A DNA stretch of 12,767 bases from Prevotella sp. UBA3757. Lineage in GTDB: Bacteria; Bacteroidota; Bacteroidia; Bacteroidales; Bacteroidaceae. The notes beneath the pieces were generated by a model. The model was not told where the DNA came from. It saw nothing but the letters and a program-made list of their open reading frames with translations, and ran no database searches. Position numbers and translations under genes: made by a program. The stretch is from assembly GCA_002371715.1 (NCBI GenBank), contig DFGF01000104.1, forward strand, positions 1 through 12,767, given 5' to 3'. Every line of letters starts with the position of its first letter. Position 1 is the first letter of the stretch. This document shows positions 6,626 to 12,767 of the stretch, one piece after another.

Positions 6626-8875
6626 ATGAAACGATTAACTTATTATTGGCTGATGGCTTTGAGCCTTTGGTTTGTGGCAACCGACTGTCAGGCAGCCACA
6701 GAACCTGACCCTAACTTTTACGTCTACCTCTGCTTCGGACAGTCGAACATGGAGGGTAATGCCACGCCGGAGGCACAGGACAAGACTGGCATTGACTCGC
6801 GGTTCCAGATGCTGGCATGCGTGGACTTCCAGAGTCCGTCGCGCAAGATGGGGCAATGGTATGTCGCCACGCCCCCAATAGTGCGTCAGGGCACCGGCCT
6901 AGGCATGGCCGACTATTTCGGACGGACAATGGTGGCCAACCTGCCTGCAACGGTGAAGGTCGGCGTGGTCGATGTCGCTATCGGCGGCACCAAGATTGAA
7001 GGCTTCCTACAGGAAGAGGTGGGCAAATATATCGCCGCGATGAATCCCTCGTCGGAAGGCTGGCTCATCAACTATTTCAAGGCTTACGACAACGACCCCT
7101 ACCAGCGGTTGGTGGATATGGCCAAGATAGCGCAGCAGCGCGGCGTCATCAAGGGCATCCTGCTGCATCAGGGCGAAAGCAACAATATGCAGCAGGACTG
7201 GCCGCAGAAGGTCAAGACCATCTACGACCGACTCATCAGCGACCTCGGCCTGAAGGCAGCAGAGGTTCCCCTGTTTGTCGGCGAGACGGTACGCTCCGAG
7301 CTGGGCGGTGCCTGTGGCGGTCATAATGCCGTCATCGCCAAGGTGCCAGCCGTCATTCCCAACTCGTATGTCATCTCGTCGGCAGGATGCCCGCAGAAAG
7401 GCGATGGCCTGCACTTCACAGCTGAAGGCTATCGCATGATGGGGCAGCGCTACGCCCAGCAGGCTCTGAAACTGATGGATATCGAGGCCGACATCCCACA
7501 GCCTGCCAGCGGTACCGTCAAGGTGGGCGGCACGGAGCGCACCTACCTGCAGTACGTCCCCAGGCAACTGGGCAAGAAGCGCCCGCTGCTCATCTCCTGT
7601 CACGGCATGAACCAGGATGCCGCCTATCAGAAAAACATGCTGAAGATTGAGACCGTGGCCGACACGGCCAAGTTCATTGCCGTCTTCCCCCAGGGCGAAG
7701 GCAACTCGTGGGATATTGGTGGTCGCAAGGACATCAACTTCATCCTGAAGCTGATTGACAAGATGGTGGAACAGTACGATGTCGACCCAGGCCGCGTCTA
7801 TCTGTCCGGATTCTCGATGGGCGGCATGTTCACCTATCACGCCATGAACCTCATTGCCGACCGCATCGCAGCCTTTGCACCCATCAGCGGCTATACGATG
7901 GGGGGCGTGACGGCCAACACTAACGTACGTGCCATTCCCATCATCCACACCCATGGCACCGCCGACGACGTGGTGACGTTCGCTAACGTGCAGAAAGGAC
8001 TCGACGTGTGGATCAAGCACAACCACTGCAACACCACGGCCAAGGTGACGCAACGCTATCGTGGTGCTGCACACATCACGCGCCACGTATGGAGCGGCGG
8101 CGACGACGGCGTGGAAGTGGTGCTGATGGAAATGGCCGGCAAAGGCCATTGGGTGAGCAACGACAACGGCGTGCTGACTGGCGACGAGATATGGAAGTTC
8201 TGCAAGAACTACAGCATCGACGTGGAGTGGCCCTACGTGGCTCCAGGCCTGAAGCCAGACCAGAAGTTCACCAGTCTCTCACAGCTGTCGGGCAAGTCGT
8301 TTGCCATCGTCAACGAGACGGACGGCAAGGCCATCTTCGGCTCCGGCAACCAGAACCTGGGCTATGAAGACTATGAGACAGCCTTCGACGGCGGTAATGC
8401 CGGTTATCTGTTCCGCCTGGAAAACAGCAGTGTGGCAGGCAAATACCTGCTGCGACTGATGACACCCGACAACACACCTTATAATATATGGGGTTCACCG
8501 GGCTACCTGAACTCGCAACCTACAGACGGTTGGTGCAGTTTCATTCTGGGACTGAACAACCAGAACGGACAGGACCTCAGAAACGGGGCTGTCTGGGAGA
8601 TAGAATATGTCGACGGCAAGGGCTTCACGCTGAAGAATGAGGGTACCGGCAAATATCTGAAAGATGCCGCCCCGGCAAAGTACGACACGCCCGCCTACTT
8701 CTCATTCTGTACGCTGGCCCAGACGACGGGGGTCAATGAAGCAGTAAGAATGAAGCATGAAGCACCGACCATCGCCACAGGATGGTACACCCTGGACGGA
8801 CGCCGACTGAACGCTGCGCCCTCACACTCCGGACTCTATATTCATAATGGCAAGAAAATAGCCATTAGACGTTGA
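6626..8875 (+). CDS. Secreted bifunctional CE6-CE1 type carbohydrate esterase
   Basis: The product is 749 residues. The start at 6626 is chosen over an in-frame ATG at 6596, which lies inside the promoter box; 6626 also gives a Sec signal peptide (1 to about 23). Domain 1 (about 30-285) is an SGNH sialate-O-acetylesterase/CE6 type: G-Q-S-N-M-E-G at 38-44 with S40, H-Q-G-E-S-N at 181-186, and D260-G-L-H263. Domain 2 (about 295-530) is a CE1/feruloyl-esterase or PHB-depolymerase-like alpha/beta hydrolase: G-F-S-M-G at 395-399 with S397, D447 or D448, and H508. Residues about 545-700 form a further beta-rich module, possibly a trefoil-like carbohydrate-binding domain. The C-terminus has W-Y-T-L-D-G-R-R-L (720-728) and G-L-Y-I-H-N-G-K-K (736-744), a tail seen on many secreted Prevotella proteins and resembling a type IX sorting signal. 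CE1-CE6 fusions that deacetylate or deferuloylate xylan are known from Prevotella. The precise ester is inference. The stop codon lies in a TGAACAT repeat. Confidence 0.88.
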   Translation: MKRLTYYWLMALSLWFVATDCQAATEPDPNFYVYLCFGQSNMEGNATPEAQDKTGIDSRFQMLACVDFQSPSRKMGQWYVATPPIVRQGTGLGMADYFGRTMVANLPATVKVGVVDVAIGGTKIEGFLQEEVGKYIAAMNPSSEGWLINYFKAYDNDPYQRLVDMAKIAQQRGVIKGILLHQGESNNMQQDWPQKVKTIYDRLISDLGLKAAEVPLFVGETVRSELGGACGGHNAVIAKVPAVIPNSYVISSAGCPQKGDGLHFTAEGYRMMGQRYAQQALKLMDIEADIPQPASGTVKVGGTERTYLQYVPRQLGKKRPLLISCHGMNQDAAYQKNMLKIETVADTAKFIAVFPQGEGNSWDIGGRKDINFILKLIDKMVEQYDVDPGRVYLSGFSMGGMFTYHAMNLIADRIAAFAPISGYTMGGVTANTNVRAIPIIHTHGTADDVVTFANVQKGLDVWIKHNHCNTTAKVTQRYRGAAHITRHVWSGGDDGVEVVLMEMAGKGHWVSNDNGVLTGDEIWKFCKNYSIDVEWPYVAPGLKPDQKFTSLSQLSGKSFAIVNETDGKAIFGSGNQNLGYEDYETAFDGGNAGYLFRLENSSVAGKYLLRLMTPDNTPYNIWGSPGYLNSQPTDGWCSFILGLNNQNGQDLRNGAVWEIEYVDGKGFTLKNEGTGKYLKDAAPAKYDTPAYFSFCTLAQTTGVNEAVRMKHEAPTIATGWYTLDGRRLNAAPSHSGLYIHNGKKIAIRR

Positions 8876-8886
8876 ACATTGAACAT
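8873..8886. repeat. Two-copy TGAACAT heptamer supplying the CE6-CE1 stop codon
   Basis: TGAACAT occurs twice in tandem; the first TGA (8873-8875) is the esterase stop codon. The unit is the same heptamer family as that at the end of the HprK-like gene (TTGAACA/TTGAACG on its coding strand), in the same orientation relative to the gene. The two genes are about 5 kb apart and unrelated in sequence. Confidence 0.75.
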
Positions 8887-8903
8887 TTTAAAATTATGAT
8901 GAT

Positions 8904-10709
8904 ATGAAACGTAAACTCATTGTACTATTCTCATTTATCATTTCTTATTTATCATTTAGCCCCGCAGGGGCGCAGCCCGCAGGCGGCTTCGGCGGTTTCC
9001 AGCAGCAGGCTAAGCTGGAGACGTCGCAAGAATGGAAAGATGTAGACTATGTCGGCGACGGCCAGGGCTACCACACCTGCGACATCTACCTGCCCAAACA
9101 GCAGAAGGAGAGCTACCCTGTGGTCATCCACATCTACGGCAGTGCCTGGTTTAACAACAACGGTAAGGGTGCCGCCGACCTGGGTACCATCGTGCGCACA
9201 CTGCTCGATGCCGGCTATGCCGTCGTATGCCCCAACCACCGCAGCAGCACGGATGCCAAGTGGCCTGCCCAGCTGCACGACATCCGTGCCGTCATCCGCT
9301 TTGTGCGCGGCGAGGCCAAGAAGTACAAGTTCGACCCGTCGTTTGTCGCCACGAGCGGCTTTTCCTCTGGCGGCCACCTGGCATCCATTGCCGGCACCAC
9401 CAGCGGCAACAACCAGGCACAGGTAGGGACCGTAAAGATTGACCTGGAGGGCAACCTCGGCGCGCATACCGCTTCCAGCAGTGCTGTGCAGGCCGTCTGC
9501 GACTGGTCCGGGCCTATCGACCTGACGGCCATGGACTGCGGCAACCACATCACGATGGGCCAGGACTCACCGGAGGACATCCTGCTGGCCTCGAAGCTCG
9601 ACCGGGAGCCCGACAAGTACCTGAGCCTAAGTGCCACGAGCTATATCGACAAGAACTGTCCGCCCGTCATCATCTTCCACGGCGAGAAGGATAACGTGGT
9701 ACCCGTCTGCCAGGGTCGCAAGTTCCACGAGGCTCTGAAAGCCGCCGGTGTCACGGTCGAGGCCACCTACCCCGCCGAGGGCAACCATGGCGGTCCGCAG
9801 ATGTACACGCCGGACAACCTGCAGAAGATGGTCAGCTTCCTCAATGCGGCACGCGGCAAGAAGGGCATGCTCCGTTCGCGCATCATCGAGGACGGCGGCA
9901 CAGGTCCCTTCAAGGCCATCATGAAGGAGGAAGATGGGCTGAAGGAGCATACCGTCATCGTGCCGCAGGACCTCAAGCCGTTCAGTGCCCAGAAGCCGCT
10001 GCCCGTACTGGTATGGGGCAACGGTGCCTGCGCCAATTCGCCCTTCGAGCATATCAATTTCCTCAACGAGATAGCCTCGCACGGCTTCATCGTGCTGGCC
10101 ACGGGCAACATTCCCATGACCGACGACTGGTATAAAGGCCCCATGTCGCGCAGCGAACAGCAGATAGAAAGCATCGACTGGATCATCGCCCAGAACGACG
10201 ACCCGACGTCGCCCTACTATCAGAAGATTGACACCCGCCACATCTGCGTGGCCGGCATGTCGTGCGGCGGACTGCAGACGCTCTACAACTGTGCCGACCC
10301 GCGCATCACCACCATCATGATCTGCAACAGCGGACTCTTCAAGCAGTCAAATGCCAGCCAGGCCGTCGGTGGCATGCCCATGCCCCCGAAGTCGAAACTT
10401 AACGACCTGCACACCCCTGTCATGTATATGTTGGGCGGTCCGACGGACATTGCCTATGAGAACGGCATGGACGACTTCCACCTCATCGAGCACGTGCCGG
10501 CCGTGGCCATCAACTATCCCGTAGGTCATGGCGGCACCTACCGTCAGCCTCATGGCGGCGAATTCACCATCCCCGCACTGGCCTGGCTGAAGTGGCAACT
10601 GAAGGGCGACCGCGAAGCCGCCAAAATGTTCGTTGGCAAGAAGCCCCAACTCCTGAATCGCAAGGACTGGACCATCGAAAAGAACAAGAAGTTCCAGAAG
10701 CTGAAGTAA
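8904..10709 (+). CDS. Secreted tandem alpha/beta-hydrolase (two esterase domains)
   Basis: The product is 601 residues with a Sec signal peptide (M-K-R-K, hydrophobic 5-17, likely cleavage after A-G-A at 23). Domain 1 (about 45-315) resembles BD-FAE-type feruloyl/acetyl esterases: H-I-Y-G-S near 76-80, G-F-S-S-G-G at 152-157 with nucleophile S154, D263 in G-E-K-D-N-V-V-P, and H295 in G-N-H-G-G. Domain 2 (about 335-575) is a second alpha/beta hydrolase: W-G-N-G-A-C near 371-376 as possible oxyanion region, G-M-S-C-G-G at 451-456 with S453, candidate acid D515 in G-G-P-T-D, and H542 in V-G-H-G-G. Both triads look complete. The gene starts 28 bp after the CE6-CE1 gene without a promoter box, so it is likely cotranscribed. 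Substrate is unknown; esterified plant polysaccharide is inferred from the neighbours. The second domain could also be a non-CAZy esterase. Confidence 0.85.
   Translation: MKRKLIVLFSFIISYLSFSPAGAQPAGGFGGFQQQAKLETSQEWKDVDYVGDGQGYHTCDIYLPKQQKESYPVVIHIYGSAWFNNNGKGAADLGTIVRTLLDAGYAVVCPNHRSSTDAKWPAQLHDIRAVIRFVRGEAKKYKFDPSFVATSGFSSGGHLASIAGTTSGNNQAQVGTVKIDLEGNLGAHTASSSAVQAVCDWSGPIDLTAMDCGNHITMGQDSPEDILLASKLDREPDKYLSLSATSYIDKNCPPVIIFHGEKDNVVPVCQGRKFHEALKAAGVTVEATYPAEGNHGGPQMYTPDNLQKMVSFLNAARGKKGMLRSRIIEDGGTGPFKAIMKEEDGLKEHTVIVPQDLKPFSAQKPLPVLVWGNGACANSPFEHINFLNEIASHGFIVLATGNIPMTDDWYKGPMSRSEQQIESIDWIIAQNDDPTSPYYQKIDTRHICVAGMSCGGLQTLYNCADPRITTIMICNSGLFKQSNASQAVGGMPMPPKSKLNDLHTPVMYMLGGPTDIAYENGMDDFHLIEHVPAVAINYPVGHGGTYRQPHGGEFTIPALAWLKWQLKGDREAAKMFVGKKPQLLNRKDWTIEKNKKFQKLK
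8916..8957. repeat. Degenerate heptamer array inside signal-peptide codons
   Basis: Six consecutive 7-bp blocks (CTCATTG, TACTATT, CTCATTT, ATCATTT, CTTATTT, ATCATTT) follow a consensus near NTCATTT; the last four are clear. They encode the hydrophobic core of the tandem-esterase signal peptide (about residues 5-18). Because 7 is not divisible by 3, gain or loss of one unit would shift the reading frame. Confidence 0.7.
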
Positions 10710-10806
10710 AGCACACAGGAAAAACAGAGGGACAGGAATTCTTAACCATTTAATTCATTGTTTACTCACGGTGGCGGCGGTCTTCACAGATTTTTTGTGT
10801 TTTTTC

Positions 10807-10837
10807 TTGGAAGTTTAAAAGATTATACCTATCTTTG
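10807..10837 (+). promoter_or_regulatory. Promoter of the Rpn-like gene
   Basis: TATCTTTG (10830-10837) matches the Bacteroidetes -7 consensus. TTGG at 10807-10810, 19 bp upstream, is a partial -33 box. An AAAGGA sequence at 10851-10856, 6 bp before the ATG at 10863, is an unusually good Shine-Dalgarno for this phylum. The 153-bp spacer before the start codon otherwise holds nothing I recognise. Confidence 0.7.
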
Positions 10838-10862
10838 CACGAAGTTAAAGAAAGGAACAAAA

Positions 10863-11747
10863 ATGGGCAAGTTCGTTAATCCATTCACTGATGTCGGTTT
10901 CAAGATCATCTTCGGACAGGAGTTCTCCAAGCCACAGTTGTTGGACTTCCTGAACACACTGCTGGAAAATGAGCGCAACATCACCGACTTGACGTTTCTC
11001 GACAAAGAGCAGATGGCCATCTACGACGGCGATCGCTCACCCATCTACGATATCCTCTGTGAAACTGATGGGGGCGAGAAAATCATCGTTGAGATGCAGA
11101 ACCGCGAGCATCCGAACTTCAAGGAGCGAATGCTCTATTATGCGTCAGAGGCCATTACGCGCCAGGGCGAAAAGGGAAACCTGTGGACATACGACATCAA
11201 AGCCGTCTACATGATAGCCTTCACAAACTTCACGCTGAACGGCTTTGAGAAGCGGCTACGCATAGACGTGGGACTGACGGACCTCCAACAGGGTAAAGTC
11301 TTTACAGACAAGATGCGCATGATATGCCTGCAGATGCCCTGTTTCACGAAGGAAAGAGAAGAATGTGACAATCACTTCGAACGTTGGATATACATACTTA
11401 AGAATATGGAAATATTGGACAGAATGCCGTGGGCTGCCCAGAACGCAGTATTCCAGCGGCTGGCAGACATAGCCGAAGTAAGCAAGCTGAATAAAGAAGA
11501 ACGATTGGAGTACGACCATGCCCTCAAGCGGTACCGTGACACGCTCAACGCCATGAATGGGGCAGAGCTAAAGGGTATTGAGAAAGGAAGAGCAGAAGGA
11601 AGAGCAGAAGGAAGAGCAGAAGGGATGGCACAAGGGATGGCACAAGGGAAATCCGAAGTTGCACGTAACTTGAAAACTATGGGGTTGTCAACGGATAACA
11701 TCATCAAGGCCACTGGCTTAACAGCCCAGGAAATCGAGGCACTGTAG
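10863..11747 (+). CDS. Rpn family recombination-promoting nuclease / PD-(D/E)XK nuclease family transposase
   Basis: The product is 294 residues from the ATG at 10863. The frame stays open upstream to an ATG at 10758, but that start precedes the -7 box and is rejected. The N-terminus (K-F-V-N-P-F-T-D-V-G-F-K near 3-14) is typical of the family. The nuclease core shows Y-D-I at 62-64 (D63) and I-V-E-M-Q at 75-79 (E77, Q79), matching the D...ExQ signature. The C-terminus has a four-residue repeat (E-G-R-A, then Q-G-M-A) at about 241-262, and a small terminal domain with S-E-V-A-R-N-L and L-T-A-Q-E-I-E-A-L. Rpn proteins are DNases first linked to RecA-independent recombination and later reported as phage-defence toxins held in check by a short form translated from inside the same gene. 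In-frame ATGs at 11553, 11625 and 11637 could start such a short form. It has its own promoter and is not part of the esterase set. Confidence 0.92.
   Translation: MGKFVNPFTDVGFKIIFGQEFSKPQLLDFLNTLLENERNITDLTFLDKEQMAIYDGDRSPIYDILCETDGGEKIIVEMQNREHPNFKERMLYYASEAITRQGEKGNLWTYDIKAVYMIAFTNFTLNGFEKRLRIDVGLTDLQQGKVFTDKMRMICLQMPCFTKEREECDNHFERWIYILKNMEILDRMPWAAQNAVFQRLADIAEVSKLNKEERLEYDHALKRYRDTLNAMNGAELKGIEKGRAEGRAEGRAEGMAQGMAQGKSEVARNLKTMGLSTDNIIKATGLTAQEIEAL
11586..11645 (+). repeat. Five 12-bp tandem repeats in the Rpn-like gene
   Basis: Three exact copies of GGAAGAGCAGAA (11586-11621) are followed by two exact copies of GGGATGGCACAA (11622-11645). Each unit encodes four residues and keeps frame. 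The second unit type contains an in-frame ATG, and the first is purine-rich and Shine-Dalgarno-like. Copy number of such repeats is known to vary among strains in this family. Confidence 0.92.
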
Positions 11748-11846
11748 ACCCTCCCCCCGGCCCCTCCCTGCGATGGAGGGGAGTAGATACTTTCATCAGT
11801 AAGACATTTTACTCCCTTCCCTCGCAGGGAGGGGCTAGGGGTGGGT
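11748..11846. repeat. REP-like element: large imperfect GC-rich hairpin
   Basis: A left arm of 38 bp (11748-11785) and a right arm of 37 bp (11810-11846) are near-complete reverse complements around the core CCCCTCCCTGCGA, with a 24-bp loop. The left arm begins at the base after the Rpn-like stop codon. No T-run follows the right arm, so a standard terminator is not supported, though the hairpin could still end or protect the transcript. Similar CCCTCCCTGCGAGGGAGGGG elements are dispersed in many Bacteroidetes genomes (recalled, not checked). Confidence 0.8.
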
Positions 11847-11903
11847 CTAACAGGGGAAGGTTTGCTGGTTTCTTTGCCTTCGTCACATACATAAAAAAAA
11901 GAA

Positions 11904-12016
11904 TTATCCCCCTATCCCCCCTATGATTTACCGCATATTCCTATTCCTCAGCCACTTAACCATAGGGGGATAGTGGATTTATCCCCCTATGTTCCTCCTA
12001 TCTACCCCCTATGATT
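11904..12016. repeat. Cluster of CCCCCTAT motifs next to the IS66 end
   Basis: The motif (T)ATCCCCCTATG or a near copy occurs at about 11904-11915, 11913-11925, 11979-11991 and 12003-12013 on the plus strand, and inverted at 11961-11973. CCCCCTATGATT appears exactly twice (11917-11928 and 12005-12016). The second copy abuts the first base of the insertion sequence. No ORF or promoter is visible in the stretch 11847-12016. Confidence 0.7.
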
Positions 12017-12038
12017 GTAAGCGTATCCGCTTTGACGC

Positions 12039-12070
12039 CTTGCAGCTCTTCTGACAAGTTTCTACCTTTG
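12039..12070 (+). promoter_or_regulatory. Internal promoter of the IS66 element
   Basis: TACCTTTG (12063-12070) is an exact TAnnTTTG box, and CTTG at 12039-12042, 20 bp upstream, is a partial -33 box. The first IS gene starts 28 bp downstream at 12099. The promoter lies within the element, so the IS carries its own transcription signal. Confidence 0.7.
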
Positions 12071-12098
12071 CATACTCATTTTTAAAGATTATGCAAAT

Positions 12099-12518
12099 AT
12101 GGAAAAACTGACAGCAGATGCCCGTTATGAAAAGACCTGGCACCTTTTTCTTTCTGAACTGGAGCGACAGCCTCGTCTTCGCCTTACGGCCTATCTTCGT
12201 TCTAAGCATGTATACCAACGTGGGTTTGAGAAATGGATGTCCAGACACGGATATAGTGTACGCGAGGCCAAAGGCCGGATACTTCGGCTGAAGATGGAGT
12301 CCGTTAATGCGGGAAAAGAGGGTGTGGATCGCAGTACGTTTCTCCCGGTCCGTCTTGCAGGCAATACTGATGCAGCCTCTGAGTTACATGTGATGCTTAC
12401 CGGTATCAGCCTGACTTTTCCTGACGGGACGGCGGTCAATATCCGTCGCGGAAGTGCAGAGGCAGTGGTTTCGTTTCTCAAACTTTATTCCGGGGAGGGC
12501 GTGTCATGTTCGGATTAG
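12099..12518 (+). CDS. tnpA: IS66-family accessory protein (OrfA/TnpA-like)
   Basis: The 139-residue product has a basic N-terminal region of helices (about 1-60; F-E-K-W-M near 43-47 and a probable helix-turn-helix around Y-S-V-R-E-A-K-G-R). A short C-terminal beta unit contains L-T-G-I-S-L-T-F-P-D-G near 100-110 and ends in a helix with V-V-S-F-L-K-L-Y. This is the layout of the first small ORF of IS66 elements, thought to act with TnpB and TnpC in transposition. The identification rests largely on position directly before tnpB, the C-terminal pattern, and the IS end at 12017. Its last 13 bases overlap the start of tnpB, suggesting coupled translation. Confidence 0.8.
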   Translation: MEKLTADARYEKTWHLFLSELERQPRLRLTAYLRSKHVYQRGFEKWMSRHGYSVREAKGRILRLKMESVNAGKEGVDRSTFLPVRLAGNTDAASELHVMLTGISLTFPDGTAVNIRRGSAEAVVSFLKLYSGEGVSCSD

Positions 12519-12767
12519 AGGAAAGTAGGCAGTATTATGTGTGCCAGCGTTACGTGAGGATGAATATGGGCATCAACGGACTGTCCAAGATTGTTGGTAA
12601 CGAACTGAAGCGCCCGCTCTTGAACGGCGACGTCTTTATCTTCTTTGGTAAGAGCCGCCAGACGGTCAAGCTGCTTTGCTGGGACGGTGACGGTTTCCTG
12701 CTTTATCAGAAGCGGTTGGAGAAAGGGACCTTTGAGCTACCCCGTTTCAGACCCGGCCAGAAGGCCG
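12506..12767 (+). CDS. tnpB: IS66-family accessory protein TnpB (partial, runs off right edge)
   Basis: From the ATG at 12506 the frame is open to the window edge (87 complete codons). The sequence has the TnpB pattern: M-N-M-G-I-N-G-L-S-K-I-V near 19-30, L-N-G-D-V-F-I-F-F near 39-47, and V-K-L-L-C-W-D-G-D-G-F near 53-63 followed by L-Y-Q-K-R-L-E-K-G-T-F-E-L-P. Its start overlaps the end of the preceding gene by 13 bp in another frame, as usual in this IS family. Usual TnpB length is about 110-120 residues, so most of it is in view. Confidence 0.92.
   Translation, partial: MFGLEESRQYYVCQRYVRMNMGINGLSKIVGNELKRPLLNGDVFIFFGKSRQTVKLLCWDGDGFLLYQKRLEKGTFELPRFRPGQKA

Larger units (their letters stand above)
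12017..12767 (+). mobile_element. IS66-family insertion sequence, left end (right end beyond window)
   Basis: The element begins at 12017 with GTAAGCGTATCCGC; IS66-family ends start with GTAA. About 80 bp later come two overlapping accessory ORFs in the order typical of the family (an OrfA/TnpA-like gene, then TnpB). The large DDE transposase (TnpC) and the right inverted repeat are expected to the right of the window. The 8-bp target duplication would include the bases up to 12016 but cannot be checked without the other end. The outer boundary is inferred from the terminal motif and gene order. Confidence 0.82.

Noticed and set aside
6626..6694. Cys at residue 21 of the CE6-CE1 protein as a lipoprotein anchor
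   Set aside because: It is preceded by A-T-D, not a lipobox, and a normal signal-peptidase I site (C-Q-A) follows.
7007..8149. 380-codon minus-strand frame opposite the CE6-CE1 gene
   Set aside because: Antisense shadow caused by high-GC codon use; no start signals or domains.
11586..11645. 12-bp repeats considered as a CRISPR-like or minisatellite array
   Set aside because: They are contiguous, in frame and encode the known four-residue repeat tail of Rpn proteins.
11748..11846. GC-rich hairpin read as a Rho-independent terminator of the Rpn-like gene
   Set aside because: There is no U-tract after the right arm and the arms are much longer than usual; a REP-like element fits better.

Overview
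The window looks like a chromosomal segment of a Bacteroidales bacterium, most likely a Prevotella-type (Prevotellaceae) gut or rumen organism. The evidence is six Bacteroidetes-type promoter -7 boxes (TAnnTTTG), two of them with a perfect TTTG -33 box 19 bp upstream; Sec signal peptides on polysaccharide-degrading enzymes; a Prevotella-like CE6-CE1 esterase fusion; and gene families (PqqD / HprK-like / S26 peptidase / ABC set, Rpn nuclease, IS66) typical of this phylum. Coding DNA is fairly GC-rich and spacers are AT-rich. I see no rRNA, tRNA or CRISPR array.

Layout. (1) 1-425, minus strand: the N-terminal part of a short-chain dehydrogenase resembling gluconate 5-dehydrogenase, with its own promoter. 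(2) 539-3923, minus strand: a four-gene operon transcribed in the order HPr-kinase-like protein, S24/S26-type peptidase, PqqD-family protein, ABC exporter. One strong promoter drives it, and a perfect 16-bp inverted repeat overlaps the -33 box. The gene set resembles a RiPP (modified peptide) maturation and export cassette, but no precursor peptide is recognisable. This is the best candidate here for an undescribed system. (3) 4109-10709, plus strand: three secreted carbohydrate-active enzymes, namely a GH106-like glycoside hydrolase, a CE6-CE1 double esterase with an extra C-terminal module, and a second protein with two alpha/beta-hydrolase domains. Together they could strip glycosyl and acyl side groups from a plant hemicellulose or pectin. 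No SusC/SusD pair is in view. (4) 10863-11744, plus strand: an Rpn-family PD-(D/E)XK nuclease with a four-residue repeat tail that could encode an internal short antitoxin. (5) 11748-12016: a gene-free stretch with a large REP-like hairpin and a CCCCCTAT repeat cluster. (6) 12017 to the right edge: the left end of an IS66-family insertion sequence, with terminal GTAAGCG, the first accessory ORF and the start of tnpB.

A separate theme is short tandem repeats of 7 or 8 bp at gene junctions. Three genes have their stop codon inside a TGAnnnT heptamer array, and because 7 is not a multiple of 3, two of these arrays place stops in all three frames. A related heptamer array lies in the signal-peptide codons of the tandem esterase.
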